This document shows, piece by piece, positions 23,680 to 32,141 of a DNA stretch of 64,000 bases. The notes beneath the pieces are model-generated. The model was not told the DNA's origin, did no database searches, and saw only the letters and a program-made list of their open reading frames with translations. The translations under genes were made by a program, and so were the position numbers. Every line of letters begins with the position of its first letter. Position 1 is the stretch's first letter. Source of the DNA: Porphyrobacter sp. AAP60 (GTDB taxonomy: Bacteria > Pseudomonadota > Alphaproteobacteria > Sphingomonadales > Sphingomonadaceae); contig NZ_LJHV01000002.1 in NCBI RefSeq assembly GCF_001296025.1, forward strand, positions 372,001-436,000. The letters are read 5' to 3'.

Positions 23680-25278
23680 TTAAGCGGCTTCGAACTGGTT
23701 CATCGTGTTGTGAGCGCCGCCCGCCTTCAGGGCAGCTTCACCTGCGAAGTATTCCTTGTGATCATCGCCAATGTCGCTGCCCGACATATTCTGGTGCTTC
23801 ACACAGGCAATGCCCTGACGGATTTCCTCGCGCTGAACATTCTTGACGTAGCCCAGCATCGCCTGTTCGCCGAAGTATTCGCGGGCGAGGTTGTCGGTGC
23901 TGAGGGCAGCAGTGTGGTAGGTCGGCAGGGTGATGAGGTGGTGGAAGATGCCGGCCCGTGCAGCAGCATCGCGCTGGAAGGTGCGGATTTTCTCGTCTGC
24001 TTCCGCAGCCAGTTCTGTCGCGTCATAATCGACACTCATCAGCTTGGCACGGTCATATGCCGACACGTCCTTGCCCGCTTCGGCCCAGGCGTCGAACACC
24101 TGCTGGCGGAAGTTCAGCGTCCAGTTGAAACTGGGCGAGTTGTTGTAGACGAGCTTCGCATTGGGCACGACTTCGCGGATGCGGTCGACCATTTCGGCGA
24201 TCTGTTCGACGTGCGGCTTCTCAGTTTCGATCCACAGCAGATCGGCGCCGTTCTGCAAGCTGGTGATGCAGTCAAGCACCACGCGGTCGACGCCTGTGCC
24301 AGCGCGGAACTGGAAGAGGTTCGAAGGCAGGCGCTTGGGTGCAAGCAGCTTGCCGTCGCGGCTGATGAACACCTGCCCGTTGGTGATGCTGGCCGGATCG
24401 ACCTCGTCGCAGTCGAGGAAGCTGTTGTACTGATCGCCCAAATCACCGGCTTCCTTCGAATAGGCAATCTGCTTGGTCAGGCCAGCGCCAAGCGAATCGG
24501 TACGGGCAACGATGATCCCGTCTTCCACACCCATCTCAAGAAAAGCCATGCGGCAGGCGCGGATTTTCTGGAGGAAGTCCTCGTGTGGCACGGTGACCTT
24601 GCCGTCCTGGTGGCCGCACTGCTTTTCGTCCGAGACCTGGTTTTCGATCTGCAGCGCGCAAGCACCGGCTTCGATCATCTTCTTGGCGAGCAGATAGGTC
24701 GCCTCGGCATTGCCGAAGCCTGCATCGATGTCCGCGATGATCGGCACGACATGGGTTTCGTAATTGTCGATCGCGTTTTCGAGCCGCTTGGCTTCAACCG
24801 CGTCACCAGACTTACGCGCAGTGTCGAGCGCGCGGAACATCATCCCGAGTTCGCGGGCATCGGCTTGCTTGAGGAAGGTGTAAAGCTCTTCGATCAGAGC
24901 AGGTACCGAGGTCTTCTCATGCATCGACTGATCGGGCAGGGGGCCGAATTCGCTGCGCAATGCGGCGACCATCCAGCCTGAGAGGTAAAGGTAGCGCTGC
25001 TTGGTGGTGCCGAAGTGCTTTTTAATCGCGATCAGCTTCTGCTGAGCGATGAAGCCGTGCCAGCAGCCGAGCGACTGGGTGTATTGCGCCGGATCGGCAT
25101 CATAGGTGGCCATATCTGCACGCATGATCTTGGCGGTGTGCTTGGCAATGTCGAGCCCGGTACGGAAACGGTTCTGGATTACCATGCGGGCGGCGCTTTC
25201 GGGATCGATTGCGGCCCAGCTTGGCCCATTGGCGGCAACGACGTCGCGCATCTGGGTGATGGTGTTCTGGTAGGTCAT
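23680..25278 (-). CDS. aceA: Isocitrate lyase
   Basis: A 532-residue glyoxylate-cycle enzyme cleaving isocitrate to glyoxylate and succinate. The catalytic loop is EKQCGHQDGKVTVPHEDF (active Cys in KQCGH). The Mg site is IIADIDAGFGNAEAT, with LQIENQVSDEKQ, VARTDSLGAGLT and WTLNFRQQVFDAW further on. The 530-residue length and KQCGHQ motif match the form found in Caulobacter and Pseudomonas. Its ATG has AGGAGACGC upstream. It is divergent from a RamB/ScfR-type regulator, which suggests control by acetate or fatty-acid status. No malate synthase gene is in the window. Confidence 0.96.
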   Translation of the reverse strand: MTYQNTITQMRDVVAANGPSWAAIDPESAARMVIQNRFRTGLDIAKHTAKIMRADMATYDADPAQYTQSLGCWHGFIAQQKLIAIKKHFGTTKQRYLYLSGWMVAALRSEFGPLPDQSMHEKTSVPALIEELYTFLKQADARELGMMFRALDTARKSGDAVEAKRLENAIDNYETHVVPIIADIDAGFGNAEATYLLAKKMIEAGACALQIENQVSDEKQCGHQDGKVTVPHEDFLQKIRACRMAFLEMGVEDGIIVARTDSLGAGLTKQIAYSKEAGDLGDQYNSFLDCDEVDPASITNGQVFISRDGKLLAPKRLPSNLFQFRAGTGVDRVVLDCITSLQNGADLLWIETEKPHVEQIAEMVDRIREVVPNAKLVYNNSPSFNWTLNFRQQVFDAWAEAGKDVSAYDRAKLMSVDYDATELAAEADEKIRTFQRDAAARAGIFHHLITLPTYHTAALSTDNLAREYFGEQAMLGYVKNVQREEIRQGIACVKHQNMSGSDIGDDHKEYFAGEAALKAGGAHNTMNQFEAA

Positions 25279-25423
25279 GTGCGTCTCCTGTCCATTCTGG
25301 GGAGGCGGCTGAGCAAGCGAGTCTCGCGCCGTGGATGGATTGCCTTTGCCGTGGTGCAGCGCAGCAAGACAGGAAAACTTACAGAAAATCGTGTCGCTAT
25401 CGCTACTTTATCCCGCCATCTTG

Positions 25424-25447
25424 TGTAAATCAGTAAACTTATTTACA
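25424..25447. promoter_or_regulatory. Inverted-repeat operator in the aceA-regulator intergenic region
   Basis: TGTAAAT-N10-ATTTACA, a perfect 7-bp inverted repeat with an internal GTAAAC half-site, lies 8 nt before the regulator ATG in an otherwise GC-rich region. It is likely bound by the adjacent HTH protein for autoregulation and perhaps aceA control. Confidence 0.5.
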
Positions 25448-25455
25448 AATGGGCT

Positions 25456-26799
25456 ATGATCGATGCCAACCTCCTCGCAGGCCCGGCGCTGCGCCGTCTG
25501 CGCAAACGCGAAGGGCTGACCCAAGCCGCCATGGCGAGCGCTCTTGGCATTTCGCCGTCCTATCTCAATCTGATCGAACGCAACCAGCGCCCGCTTTCGG
25601 CCAAGGTGCTTGTGAGGGTTATCGAGCGGTTCGATTTCGATCCGCGTTCTCTCCGGGAAGATGACGCGATTGGCGGAATCGACGGATTGAACCGGCGTTT
25701 GGCCGATAAACGCTTCGCCGATCTCGGGATCGACCGCGAAGAGGTTCAGGAGTTCCTGTCTGCCGCACCGCAGATCGCCGCTGCCTTTGCGCGACTTTAT
25801 GATGCCGGTGGCAGCTTTGGCGGACAGGCTGTGACCGAGGATACGGCCGCAGCAGCCCGGCGCGTCATTGAACGCTGGCAAAACCATTTCGCGGACCTGG
25901 ATCATGCCGCCGAAGATCTGGCCGATGAATTGCGCCTTTCGCGCGGAGAATTAAGTGCGGCCTTGAGCGAGCGACTGCGCGAAAAGCATCAGTTACAGGT
26001 GCGTATTCTTCCGGCAGAGGTGATGCCGGGTCAGGTGCACCGGCTTGATCTGCATGCAAGGCAATTGCAGCTGTCCGAAATGTTGCCGGGTGCAGCGCGG
26101 CGGTTCCAGATTGCGCGGCAAGTCGGCGCGCTCGAGATGCGTGACGCGATCGAGGCCTTGGTGGCAGGTGCCGACCTTGCCGCGGCTGATTCACGGGAGG
26201 CATTGCGCGAACATGTTACCGATTACCTCGCAGGCGCGTTGCTGCTGCCTTATCGGCGGTTTCTGCGTGCTTGTGAAAGCACGGGATATGATCTTGCGGT
26301 ATTGCAACGCCGGTTTGCTGTAAGCTTCGATCAGGTAGCTGCGCGCTTGACCACGTTGGGCCGCGTGGGGGAACGCGGTTTGCCCTTTTTTACTGCCACA
26401 ATCGACCGGGCGGGGCGGATGACACACTTCACTGCCGGAGGCAGCGGAGCGATCTATCCCCTTGATGGTGCGCGCTGGCCTGCATGGGTGCCTTTCGCTG
26501 CTTTTGAACGGCCCGGCACGGTGCTGACACAGGCTGTGACTTTCGGCGAGGGGGAGAGTGCTGCGCGGCACTGGTTTACCATCACCCGAACGGTCGACGT
26601 CGATGGTGTCATGTGTGCTGGCCGCCGCGCGGTGGTGTTGGGTATCGAGGCGCGCTTTGCCGGAGACCTTGCCCATGCGCGTGGTGTATCGCTTGACCGG
26701 GCCGATGCAGTGCCGTTGGGCGCACCTTGCGGGCGTTGTGGTCGCACCGAATGTCTGACCCCCGCATCTGCTCGCCTTGCCAGTGTAAGGCCGGGCTGA
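25456..26799 (+). CDS. RamB/ScfR-type short-chain-fatty-acid transcriptional regulator
   Basis: A 447-residue XRE-family regulator. The N-terminal helix-turn-helix (ALRRLRKREGLTQAAMASALGISPSYLNLIERNQRPL) is at about residues 11-46. A central IrrE/M78-like region follows, with ADSREALREHVTDYLAGALLLPYRRFL and then RRFAVSFDQVAARLTTL. The C-terminal DUF2083 domain ends in a Cys cluster, PCGRCGRTEC. RamB and ScfR relatives control glyoxylate-shunt genes in response to acetate, propionate or acyl-CoA. Divergent placement next to aceA supports that role. The palindrome upstream of its start is the probable operator. Confidence 0.85.
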   Translation: MIDANLLAGPALRRLRKREGLTQAAMASALGISPSYLNLIERNQRPLSAKVLVRVIERFDFDPRSLREDDAIGGIDGLNRRLADKRFADLGIDREEVQEFLSAAPQIAAAFARLYDAGGSFGGQAVTEDTAAAARRVIERWQNHFADLDHAAEDLADELRLSRGELSAALSERLREKHQLQVRILPAEVMPGQVHRLDLHARQLQLSEMLPGAARRFQIARQVGALEMRDAIEALVAGADLAAADSREALREHVTDYLAGALLLPYRRFLRACESTGYDLAVLQRRFAVSFDQVAARLTTLGRVGERGLPFFTATIDRAGRMTHFTAGGSGAIYPLDGARWPAWVPFAAFERPGTVLTQAVTFGEGESAARHWFTITRTVDVDGVMCAGRRAVVLGIEARFAGDLAHARGVSLDRADAVPLGAPCGRCGRTECLTPASARLASVRPG

Positions 26800-26828
26800 A
26801 GCTCTCGCACCAAGTCTGTCGTCGACAT

Positions 26829-26854
26829 GGAACATTCGAACTCGCGTTCCGGTT
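26829..26854 (+). promoter_or_regulatory. EcfG-type promoter
   Basis: GGAACATTCG... is followed 17 nt after GGAAC by GGTT. It shares the extended GGAACATTCG start with the promoters at 14129 and 19764 (minus strand) and sits 38 nt before the ATG at 26892. Confidence 0.65.
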
Positions 26855-26891
26855 GCCCTGCAGACGAATGACATTTCTACGGAGAGACCAC

Positions 26892-27170
26892 ATGGAACAC
26901 GAACGCGAACGCAAAACTGAAGTGCGTGATGCCTCCGGCCCCACCCACACCACCACCATCATTCGCGAAAAGCGCGGTTCGGGCGGAATGGTTCTCGGAC
27001 TGATCGTTGTGCTTGGCCTGATCGTGGCCGGGTTCCTTTACATGCGCAGCCAGGATTCCGAAGTAATGCGCGATGCGGCGATTGCCGATGCGGCGCAGCA
27101 GGTGGGCGACAGCGCGCAGCAGGCAGGTGAGGCGATTGAAAATGCTGCCAACAATGTCGCCGAACAATAA
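26892..27170 (+). CDS. Small single-pass membrane protein, probable EcfG-regulon member
   Basis: A 92-residue protein with a charged N-terminus (EHERERKTEVRDASG) and one membrane helix (MVLGLIVVLGLIVAGFLYM, about residues 33-51). A helical Ala/Gln-rich tail repeats AAQQVGDSAQQAGEAI. The start at 26892 has GGAGAG 9 nt upstream. An EcfG-type promoter lies just upstream, pointing to stress induction. I recognise no family. Confidence 0.7.
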   Translation: MEHERERKTEVRDASGPTHTTTIIREKRGSGGMVLGLIVVLGLIVAGFLYMRSQDSEVMRDAAIADAAQQVGDSAQQAGEAIENAANNVAEQ

Positions 27171-27231
27171 GGCCGGCAGCCTTTCCACGAGCACATTGTA
27201 AAGTTTACCGACATTTCATTTCTTGCGCGTA

Positions 27232-27260
27232 GTCCGGTTGATCAAGAAGGTTAACCGGAC
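27232..27260. promoter_or_regulatory. Inverted repeat immediately upstream of epsB
   Basis: GTCCGGTT-N13-AACCGGAC is a perfect 8-bp inverted repeat ending 8 nt before the epsB ATG. It could be an operator or, as RNA, a structure shielding the ribosome site. Confidence 0.45.
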
Positions 27261-27268
27261 CGCAAACC

Positions 27269-28654
27269 ATGATCCGCCTGTTCAAGCATTACATTCCGCA
27301 CGCCGTGCTGTTGCTCGGGTTGCTTGACCTTGCATTGCTGGTGGTTGCCAGCGAGATTGCGTGGCAATTGCGCGCCAGCCAGATCGGCATCAGCACCGGC
27401 GATATCGGCGGGCGGGGCATTGCGCTGATCGGAACGGCGATGATGATCTGGCTCGCGATGATTGCGGTCGGAGTTTATGGGCCGAACGCGCTTCGATCCC
27501 TTCGTTTTGCCGGTGCGCGGGTGCTGGTTGCGATCAGCCTTGGCATCATCGTTCTGGCGGTAGTGGATTTCATCATTCCCACCGACCTTCTCTGGCGATC
27601 GACGCTGCTCTATACCATGGGCCTTGCCATTCTGGTGCTGGTGGCAGACCGCTTGCTGCTCAACAGCTTCCTGGGGTCGTCAGCATTTCGTCGCAGGGTC
27701 ATGGTGCTGGGCGCGAGTGACCGGGCGCAGCGTCTGCGTGAGCTGGGTGACAAGCCGGAGACTGGATTTGCCATCGTCGCCTACATTTCCATGAGCGATA
27801 ACGGGCGCGTGGTCGAGGAAGCTATCCCGCGCGCAGCCATCCATGATCTGGGCCGCTTTGTCGAAAATCTCGGCGTCAGCGAAGTGGTGCTCGCGCTTCA
27901 GGAACGTCGCAACGCCTTGCCGTTGAAAGATCTCCTGCGGATCAAGACCAAGGGTGTCCACGTCAATGATTTTTCCAGCTTTATCGAACGTGAGACCGGG
28001 CGAGTCGATCTCGATACCATCAATCCCAGCTGGCTGATTTTCTCCGATGGCTTTTCCAGTTCGCGTATGTTTTCCAGTGCGGTGAAGCGGATCTTCGATA
28101 TCACTGCCAGCCTTATCCTGCTGGTGCTGACATTGCCGATTATCGTGCTGTTTGCACTTCTGGTGAAGCTAGACAGCAAGGGCCCAGCCTTCTTTCGCCA
28201 GACACGCGTGGGCCTGTATGGCGAGCCTTTCACGCTGATCAAGCTGCGTTCGATGCGCACTGATGCGGAAAAGGACGGGGCCAAATGGGCGGAGGAAAAT
28301 GATCCGCGCGTCACCCGCCTTGGCCGTTTTATCCGCAAAGTACGGATCGATGAGCTGCCGCAAACGTGGAGCGTACTGAAAGGCCAGATGAGCTTTGTCG
28401 GCCCGCGCCCCGAAGTGCCCACGTTTGTCGAGAGCCTCGAAGAGGAAATCCCGTTCTACGGCGAACGCCATATGGTGAAACCTGGCATAACCGGATGGGC
28501 ACAGATCAATTATCCCTACGGTGCGTCGGTTGAGGATAGTCGCTGCAAGCTCGAGTATGATCTGTATTACGCCAAGAATTACACGCCGTTTCTCGATTTC
28601 GTGATCCTGCTGCAAACGTTGCGGGTGATCCTTTGGCCCGAGGGTGCACGGTGA
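27269..28654 (+). CDS. epsB: XrtA/PEP-CTERM-associated sugar transferase (EpsB/WbaP type)
   Basis: A 461-residue polyprenyl glycosylphosphotransferase starting exopolysaccharide repeat units. Four or five N-terminal membrane helices (residues 13-130) are followed by a Rossmann-like CoA-binding region (VMVLGASDRAQRL). After another TM (about 275-295) comes the catalytic bacterial sugar transferase domain: SKGPAFFRQTRVG, FTLIKLRSM, LGRFIRKVRIDELPQ, MSFVGPRPEV and KPGITGWAQINYPYGAS. Size and architecture match the TIGR03013-type enzymes that accompany PrsK/PrsR. Its TGA overlaps the GTG of prsK. Confidence 0.9.
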   Translation: MIRLFKHYIPHAVLLLGLLDLALLVVASEIAWQLRASQIGISTGDIGGRGIALIGTAMMIWLAMIAVGVYGPNALRSLRFAGARVLVAISLGIIVLAVVDFIIPTDLLWRSTLLYTMGLAILVLVADRLLLNSFLGSSAFRRRVMVLGASDRAQRLRELGDKPETGFAIVAYISMSDNGRVVEEAIPRAAIHDLGRFVENLGVSEVVLALQERRNALPLKDLLRIKTKGVHVNDFSSFIERETGRVDLDTINPSWLIFSDGFSSSRMFSSAVKRIFDITASLILLVLTLPIIVLFALLVKLDSKGPAFFRQTRVGLYGEPFTLIKLRSMRTDAEKDGAKWAEENDPRVTRLGRFIRKVRIDELPQTWSVLKGQMSFVGPRPEVPTFVESLEEEIPFYGERHMVKPGITGWAQINYPYGASVEDSRCKLEYDLYYAKNYTPFLDFVILLQTLRVILWPEGAR

Positions 28655-30777
28655 TTGGCGCCAGCGCCCTCATGCCTTTGGCAGCCAGTATAGCTTGGGT
28701 AACGGGTGCGTTGCTCAGCGCTGGCGCGATGCTGTGGATATGGCGTCACGGCGAGCGTAGCCGGCCAGATCGAACGGCTTTATTGGTGGCGGCGGGTTGC
28801 AGCGCGGTGTGGTGTACGCTCGCGACGATGGTCGGGCCTGATAACAACTCGACGATAATAGCCGCCACAGCGCGCAACCTGGCACTTATTGCTGCGATTT
28901 TCTTTTTATTTTCCGCAGACGGCCGCAGCGACAGCCTAAAGCCGATACGCCCGGTCATTATCGCGCTGGTTTTGGTGCAGTTGATGCAACCACTGGTGCT
29001 ATTGTCTCAAATGAAAGGCAGCAGCTTTCCGCAACCCGAGGGTGCAGTGGTCGAGGTGCGCGCGGTGATCGACATGCTGGTTTCGATCGGCGCACTGATG
29101 TTGCTCCACAACCTGTACGCCGGTGCTGCCAACACCTTGCGTCCGATCCTGCGATGGACGGGTGTGGGATTGTCAGGGATATTTGCCTTTGATCTCAATC
29201 TCTCATCGATTGCCTACCTAAGCGGCGAGTATCCCGCCCCGATTGGAGATCTTCGCGGTCTTTTCGCTGGTGTGATGGCGGTGCTGTTTGCGTTGGGGAT
29301 GAATGCGGCCGGTCCGCGCATGCAGTTCAACCCTTCGCGTGCAGTGACCTTCCGTACCCTCTCGCTTCTGCTGATTGGAGGCTATCTTACCCTGATGGTG
29401 CTGGTGACGAAGTCGCTCGCGCTGATCGGCGGCGATATCGCCTTTGCCATCCAGATCATGTTTCTGGTGCTCGCGATTTTTGCGGCTGTCGTTGCCCTGC
29501 CATCTCCGCGGCTACGCAGCTGGCTGCGTGTCATGGTGACGAAGCACTTGTTCCAGCACCGTTATGATTACCGCGAAGAATGGCTGCGCTTTACCCGAAC
29601 CATCGGACGCGGCGGAACCGGAAGCGCCAGCCTTGAAGAGCGCGCGGTCAAAGCCCTGGCCGACATCACAGAGAGTCCCGCCGGCTTGCTGCTCATGCCC
29701 AACGAAGAAGCCCAATTGGAGATCACGGCACGCTGGAACTGGCCCACGATTGCGGTGCCTGCGGTCGCCGCAGAATATGCCTTTTCGAGCCTTCTGGAAC
29801 AGCACAATATGGTTCTCGCGCTGGATGAAGCGCGGAACGGAATCGATCATCACGGCGAACAGGCGCAGGTGCCAGCCTGGTTGACCGACGCCGACGATGC
29901 GTGGGCGCTGGTACCGCTGCTGCATTTCGACCGGTTGGTCGGCGTGATAGTGCTCGCCCGCCCGACCATGGCCCGGCAGCTTGATTGGGAAGATTTTGAT
30001 CTGCTGCGTGTCGCCGGGCAGCAACTCGCCAGCTATCTTGCCGAACAGGCGGGACAGCAGGCCCTGATGGACGCCAGCCGGTTCGATGAATTCAACCGCC
30101 GCATGGCGTTTGTGATGCACGACATCAAAAATCTGGTCAGCCAGCTTTCGCTTCTGGCCACCAACGCCGAAAAGCATGCCGATAACCCCGCCTTCCGTGC
30201 GGATATGCTGGTCACGCTGCGCAATTCGGCCGACAAGCTTTCTGCGCTGCTCGCGCGGCTCGGTCGCTATGGATCGGGGCAAGTGCATGAACGATCAACT
30301 TTCGATCTGGTGGCGCTCGCCCGCGGCATTTCCGAACGGTTCCGCGGCGTGCGACCAGTTGCGCTGACCCGCGATGAACCTGTGGTGGTAATCGGCCATC
30401 GCGAGGCACTGGAGCAGGCGCTGATCCATCTGGTTCAGAACGCAATTGATGCCAGCGCTCCTGATACGCCGGTGTTTCTTGATGTGGTTGCACAAGGCAT
30501 CAACGGAATGATTGACGTGGTCGATAGCGGGAAGGGGATGACCCCGGAGTTTGTCCGCACCGGTCTGTTCAAGCCATTCGTTTCCTCAAAGCAGGGCGGT
30601 TTCGGTATCGGAGCATTCGAAGCGCGCGAACTGGTGCGGGCGATGGGCGGGCGTGTCTCGGTGGAGTCCCGCGAAGGTCTCGGCACCCGCTTTTCCATCG
30701 TCCTGCCCAAGGCAGAGGCCGTGCGGCTGATGGGCGCGCAGCAATTCCCGCAAAACGCATCGCAAGAGGTTGCCTGA
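28651..30777 (+). CDS. prsK: XrtA/PEP-CTERM-system sensor histidine kinase PrsK
   Basis: A 708-residue kinase. The N-terminal third has about eight membrane helices (residues 5-290). A GAF-like sensory domain follows (about 330-470). The kinase core has the phospho-His in FVMHDIKNLVSQLSLLATNA and HATPase motifs HLVQNAIDAS, VDSGKGM and GGFGIGAFEARELV. The GTG at 28651 overlaps the epsB stop (GTGA), and its own TGA overlaps the prsR ATG, so the three are translationally coupled. This architecture and gene order define the PrsK family linked to exosortase/EPS loci. The signal is unknown. Confidence 0.9.
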   Translation: MIGASALMPLAASIAWVTGALLSAGAMLWIWRHGERSRPDRTALLVAAGCSAVWCTLATMVGPDNNSTIIAATARNLALIAAIFFLFSADGRSDSLKPIRPVIIALVLVQLMQPLVLLSQMKGSSFPQPEGAVVEVRAVIDMLVSIGALMLLHNLYAGAANTLRPILRWTGVGLSGIFAFDLNLSSIAYLSGEYPAPIGDLRGLFAGVMAVLFALGMNAAGPRMQFNPSRAVTFRTLSLLLIGGYLTLMVLVTKSLALIGGDIAFAIQIMFLVLAIFAAVVALPSPRLRSWLRVMVTKHLFQHRYDYREEWLRFTRTIGRGGTGSASLEERAVKALADITESPAGLLLMPNEEAQLEITARWNWPTIAVPAVAAEYAFSSLLEQHNMVLALDEARNGIDHHGEQAQVPAWLTDADDAWALVPLLHFDRLVGVIVLARPTMARQLDWEDFDLLRVAGQQLASYLAEQAGQQALMDASRFDEFNRRMAFVMHDIKNLVSQLSLLATNAEKHADNPAFRADMLVTLRNSADKLSALLARLGRYGSGQVHERSTFDLVALARGISERFRGVRPVALTRDEPVVVIGHREALEQALIHLVQNAIDASAPDTPVFLDVVAQGINGMIDVVDSGKGMTPEFVRTGLFKPFVSSKQGGFGIGAFEARELVRAMGGRVSVESREGLGTRFSIVLPKAEAVRLMGAQQFPQNASQEVA

Positions 30778-32141
30778 TGGCAGAGAAAAAACCCGTCCTG
30801 CTGGTGATCGAGGATGATCCAGGCCTGCAGGCCCAGCTCAAGTGGGCCTATGACGATTTCGAAGTGGTGATCGCGGGAGACCGCGACAGTGCATTGACTG
30901 CTCTGCGGGCAGACGCTCCAGCCGTGGTGACGCTGGATCTCGGCCTTCCGCCTGATCCTGACGGCACTACTGAAGGCTTTGCCGTGCTCGATGCTATCAT
31001 GGCGATCAAGCCCGATACCAAGGTCATCGTCGCCAGCGGCCACGGCGCCCGCGAAAGTGCCTTGGATGCGATCGCACGCGGGGCTTATGACTTCTACCAG
31101 AAACCCATCGACATTGCCGCCTTGGGACTAATCGTGCGGCGCGCCTTCAGCTTGCGCGCCATTGAAGAAGAAAACCGTCGTCTCGTCGCCTCGTCGAGCG
31201 CCGACAAAACCGTACTGGGCCGGATGATCACCGGCGCGCCGGAAATGGTGAAGGTCGCGCGCACCATCGAACGGGTTGCCCGAACCAGCGTGTCCGTGAT
31301 GCTGCTGGGCGCTAGCGGAACAGGGAAGGAATTGCTTGCACAGGGCTTGCATGATGCCAGCGATCGCGCTGGCGGGCCGTTCGTAGCGATCAATTGTGCC
31401 GCGATCCCGGAAAACCTGCTCGAAAGCGAGCTGTTCGGGCACGAAAAAGGTGCATTCACCGGTGCGATCAAGACCACCGAAGGCAAGATCGAAAGCGCCA
31501 ACGGTGGCACCCTGTTTCTTGACGAGGTGGGTGACATTCCGTTGCCGCTACAGGTCAAGTTGTTGCGCTTTCTGCAGGAACGCACGATCGAACGGATCGG
31601 CGGTCGCAAGGCGATCGCGGTGAACACCCGCATTGTCTGCGCAACCCATCAGGATCTGGAAAGCATGATCCAAACCGGTGGCTTTCGTGAAGACCTTTTC
31701 TACCGCCTAGCAGAAATTGTCGTTCGCATTCCCGGCCTTGCCGAACGGCACGGTGATCCGGTGCTGCTTGCCAAGGTGTTCCTCAAGCGGTTTGCTGCTG
31801 AAATGAACCCTTCCGTCGGCGGTTTCGCGCCCGATGCGCTTGCGGCAATCGATGCGCATGACTGGCCGGGCAACGTCCGCGAACTGGAAAACCGGGTGAA
31901 GCGCGCTGTGATCATGGCAGATGGCAAGCTGATCAACGCCGACGATCTCGATTTCGGTGAGGCTGACGAGGAAAGCGCTGACGTACTCAACCTCAAGGCT
32001 GCGCGCGAGGCTGCGGATCGTCGCGTGATCCGCCATGCCTTGGCCCGTAGTGAAGGCAATATCTCCAGCACTGCCAAACTTTTGGGGATCAGCCGTCCGA
32101 CCCTGTATGATCTGTTGAAGCAATATGACCTGCAAACCTGA
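30777..32141 (+). CDS. prsR: PrsR, sigma-54-dependent response regulator
   Basis: A 454-residue NtrC-family activator. The receiver (LLVIEDDPGLQAQLKW, phospho-Asp in VTLDLGLPPD, Lys in YQKPIDIAAL) spans residues 1-130. The AAA+ domain (about 150-380) has Walker A GASGTGKELLA, the sigma-54 contact GAFTGA, Walker B GGTLFLDEVGD and RFREDLFYRL-type sensor regions. The C-terminal Fis-like HTH is GNISSTAKLLGISRPTLYDLLKQY. It should activate sigma-54 promoters of exopolysaccharide and PEP-CTERM genes when phosphorylated by PrsK. It overlaps prsK by 1 nt and prsT by 17 nt. Confidence 0.93.
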   Translation: MAEKKPVLLVIEDDPGLQAQLKWAYDDFEVVIAGDRDSALTALRADAPAVVTLDLGLPPDPDGTTEGFAVLDAIMAIKPDTKVIVASGHGARESALDAIARGAYDFYQKPIDIAALGLIVRRAFSLRAIEEENRRLVASSSADKTVLGRMITGAPEMVKVARTIERVARTSVSVMLLGASGTGKELLAQGLHDASDRAGGPFVAINCAAIPENLLESELFGHEKGAFTGAIKTTEGKIESANGGTLFLDEVGDIPLPLQVKLLRFLQERTIERIGGRKAIAVNTRIVCATHQDLESMIQTGGFREDLFYRLAEIVVRIPGLAERHGDPVLLAKVFLKRFAAEMNPSVGGFAPDALAAIDAHDWPGNVRELENRVKRAVIMADGKLINADDLDFGEADEESADVLNLKAAREAADRRVIRHALARSEGNISSTAKLLGISRPTLYDLLKQYDLQT

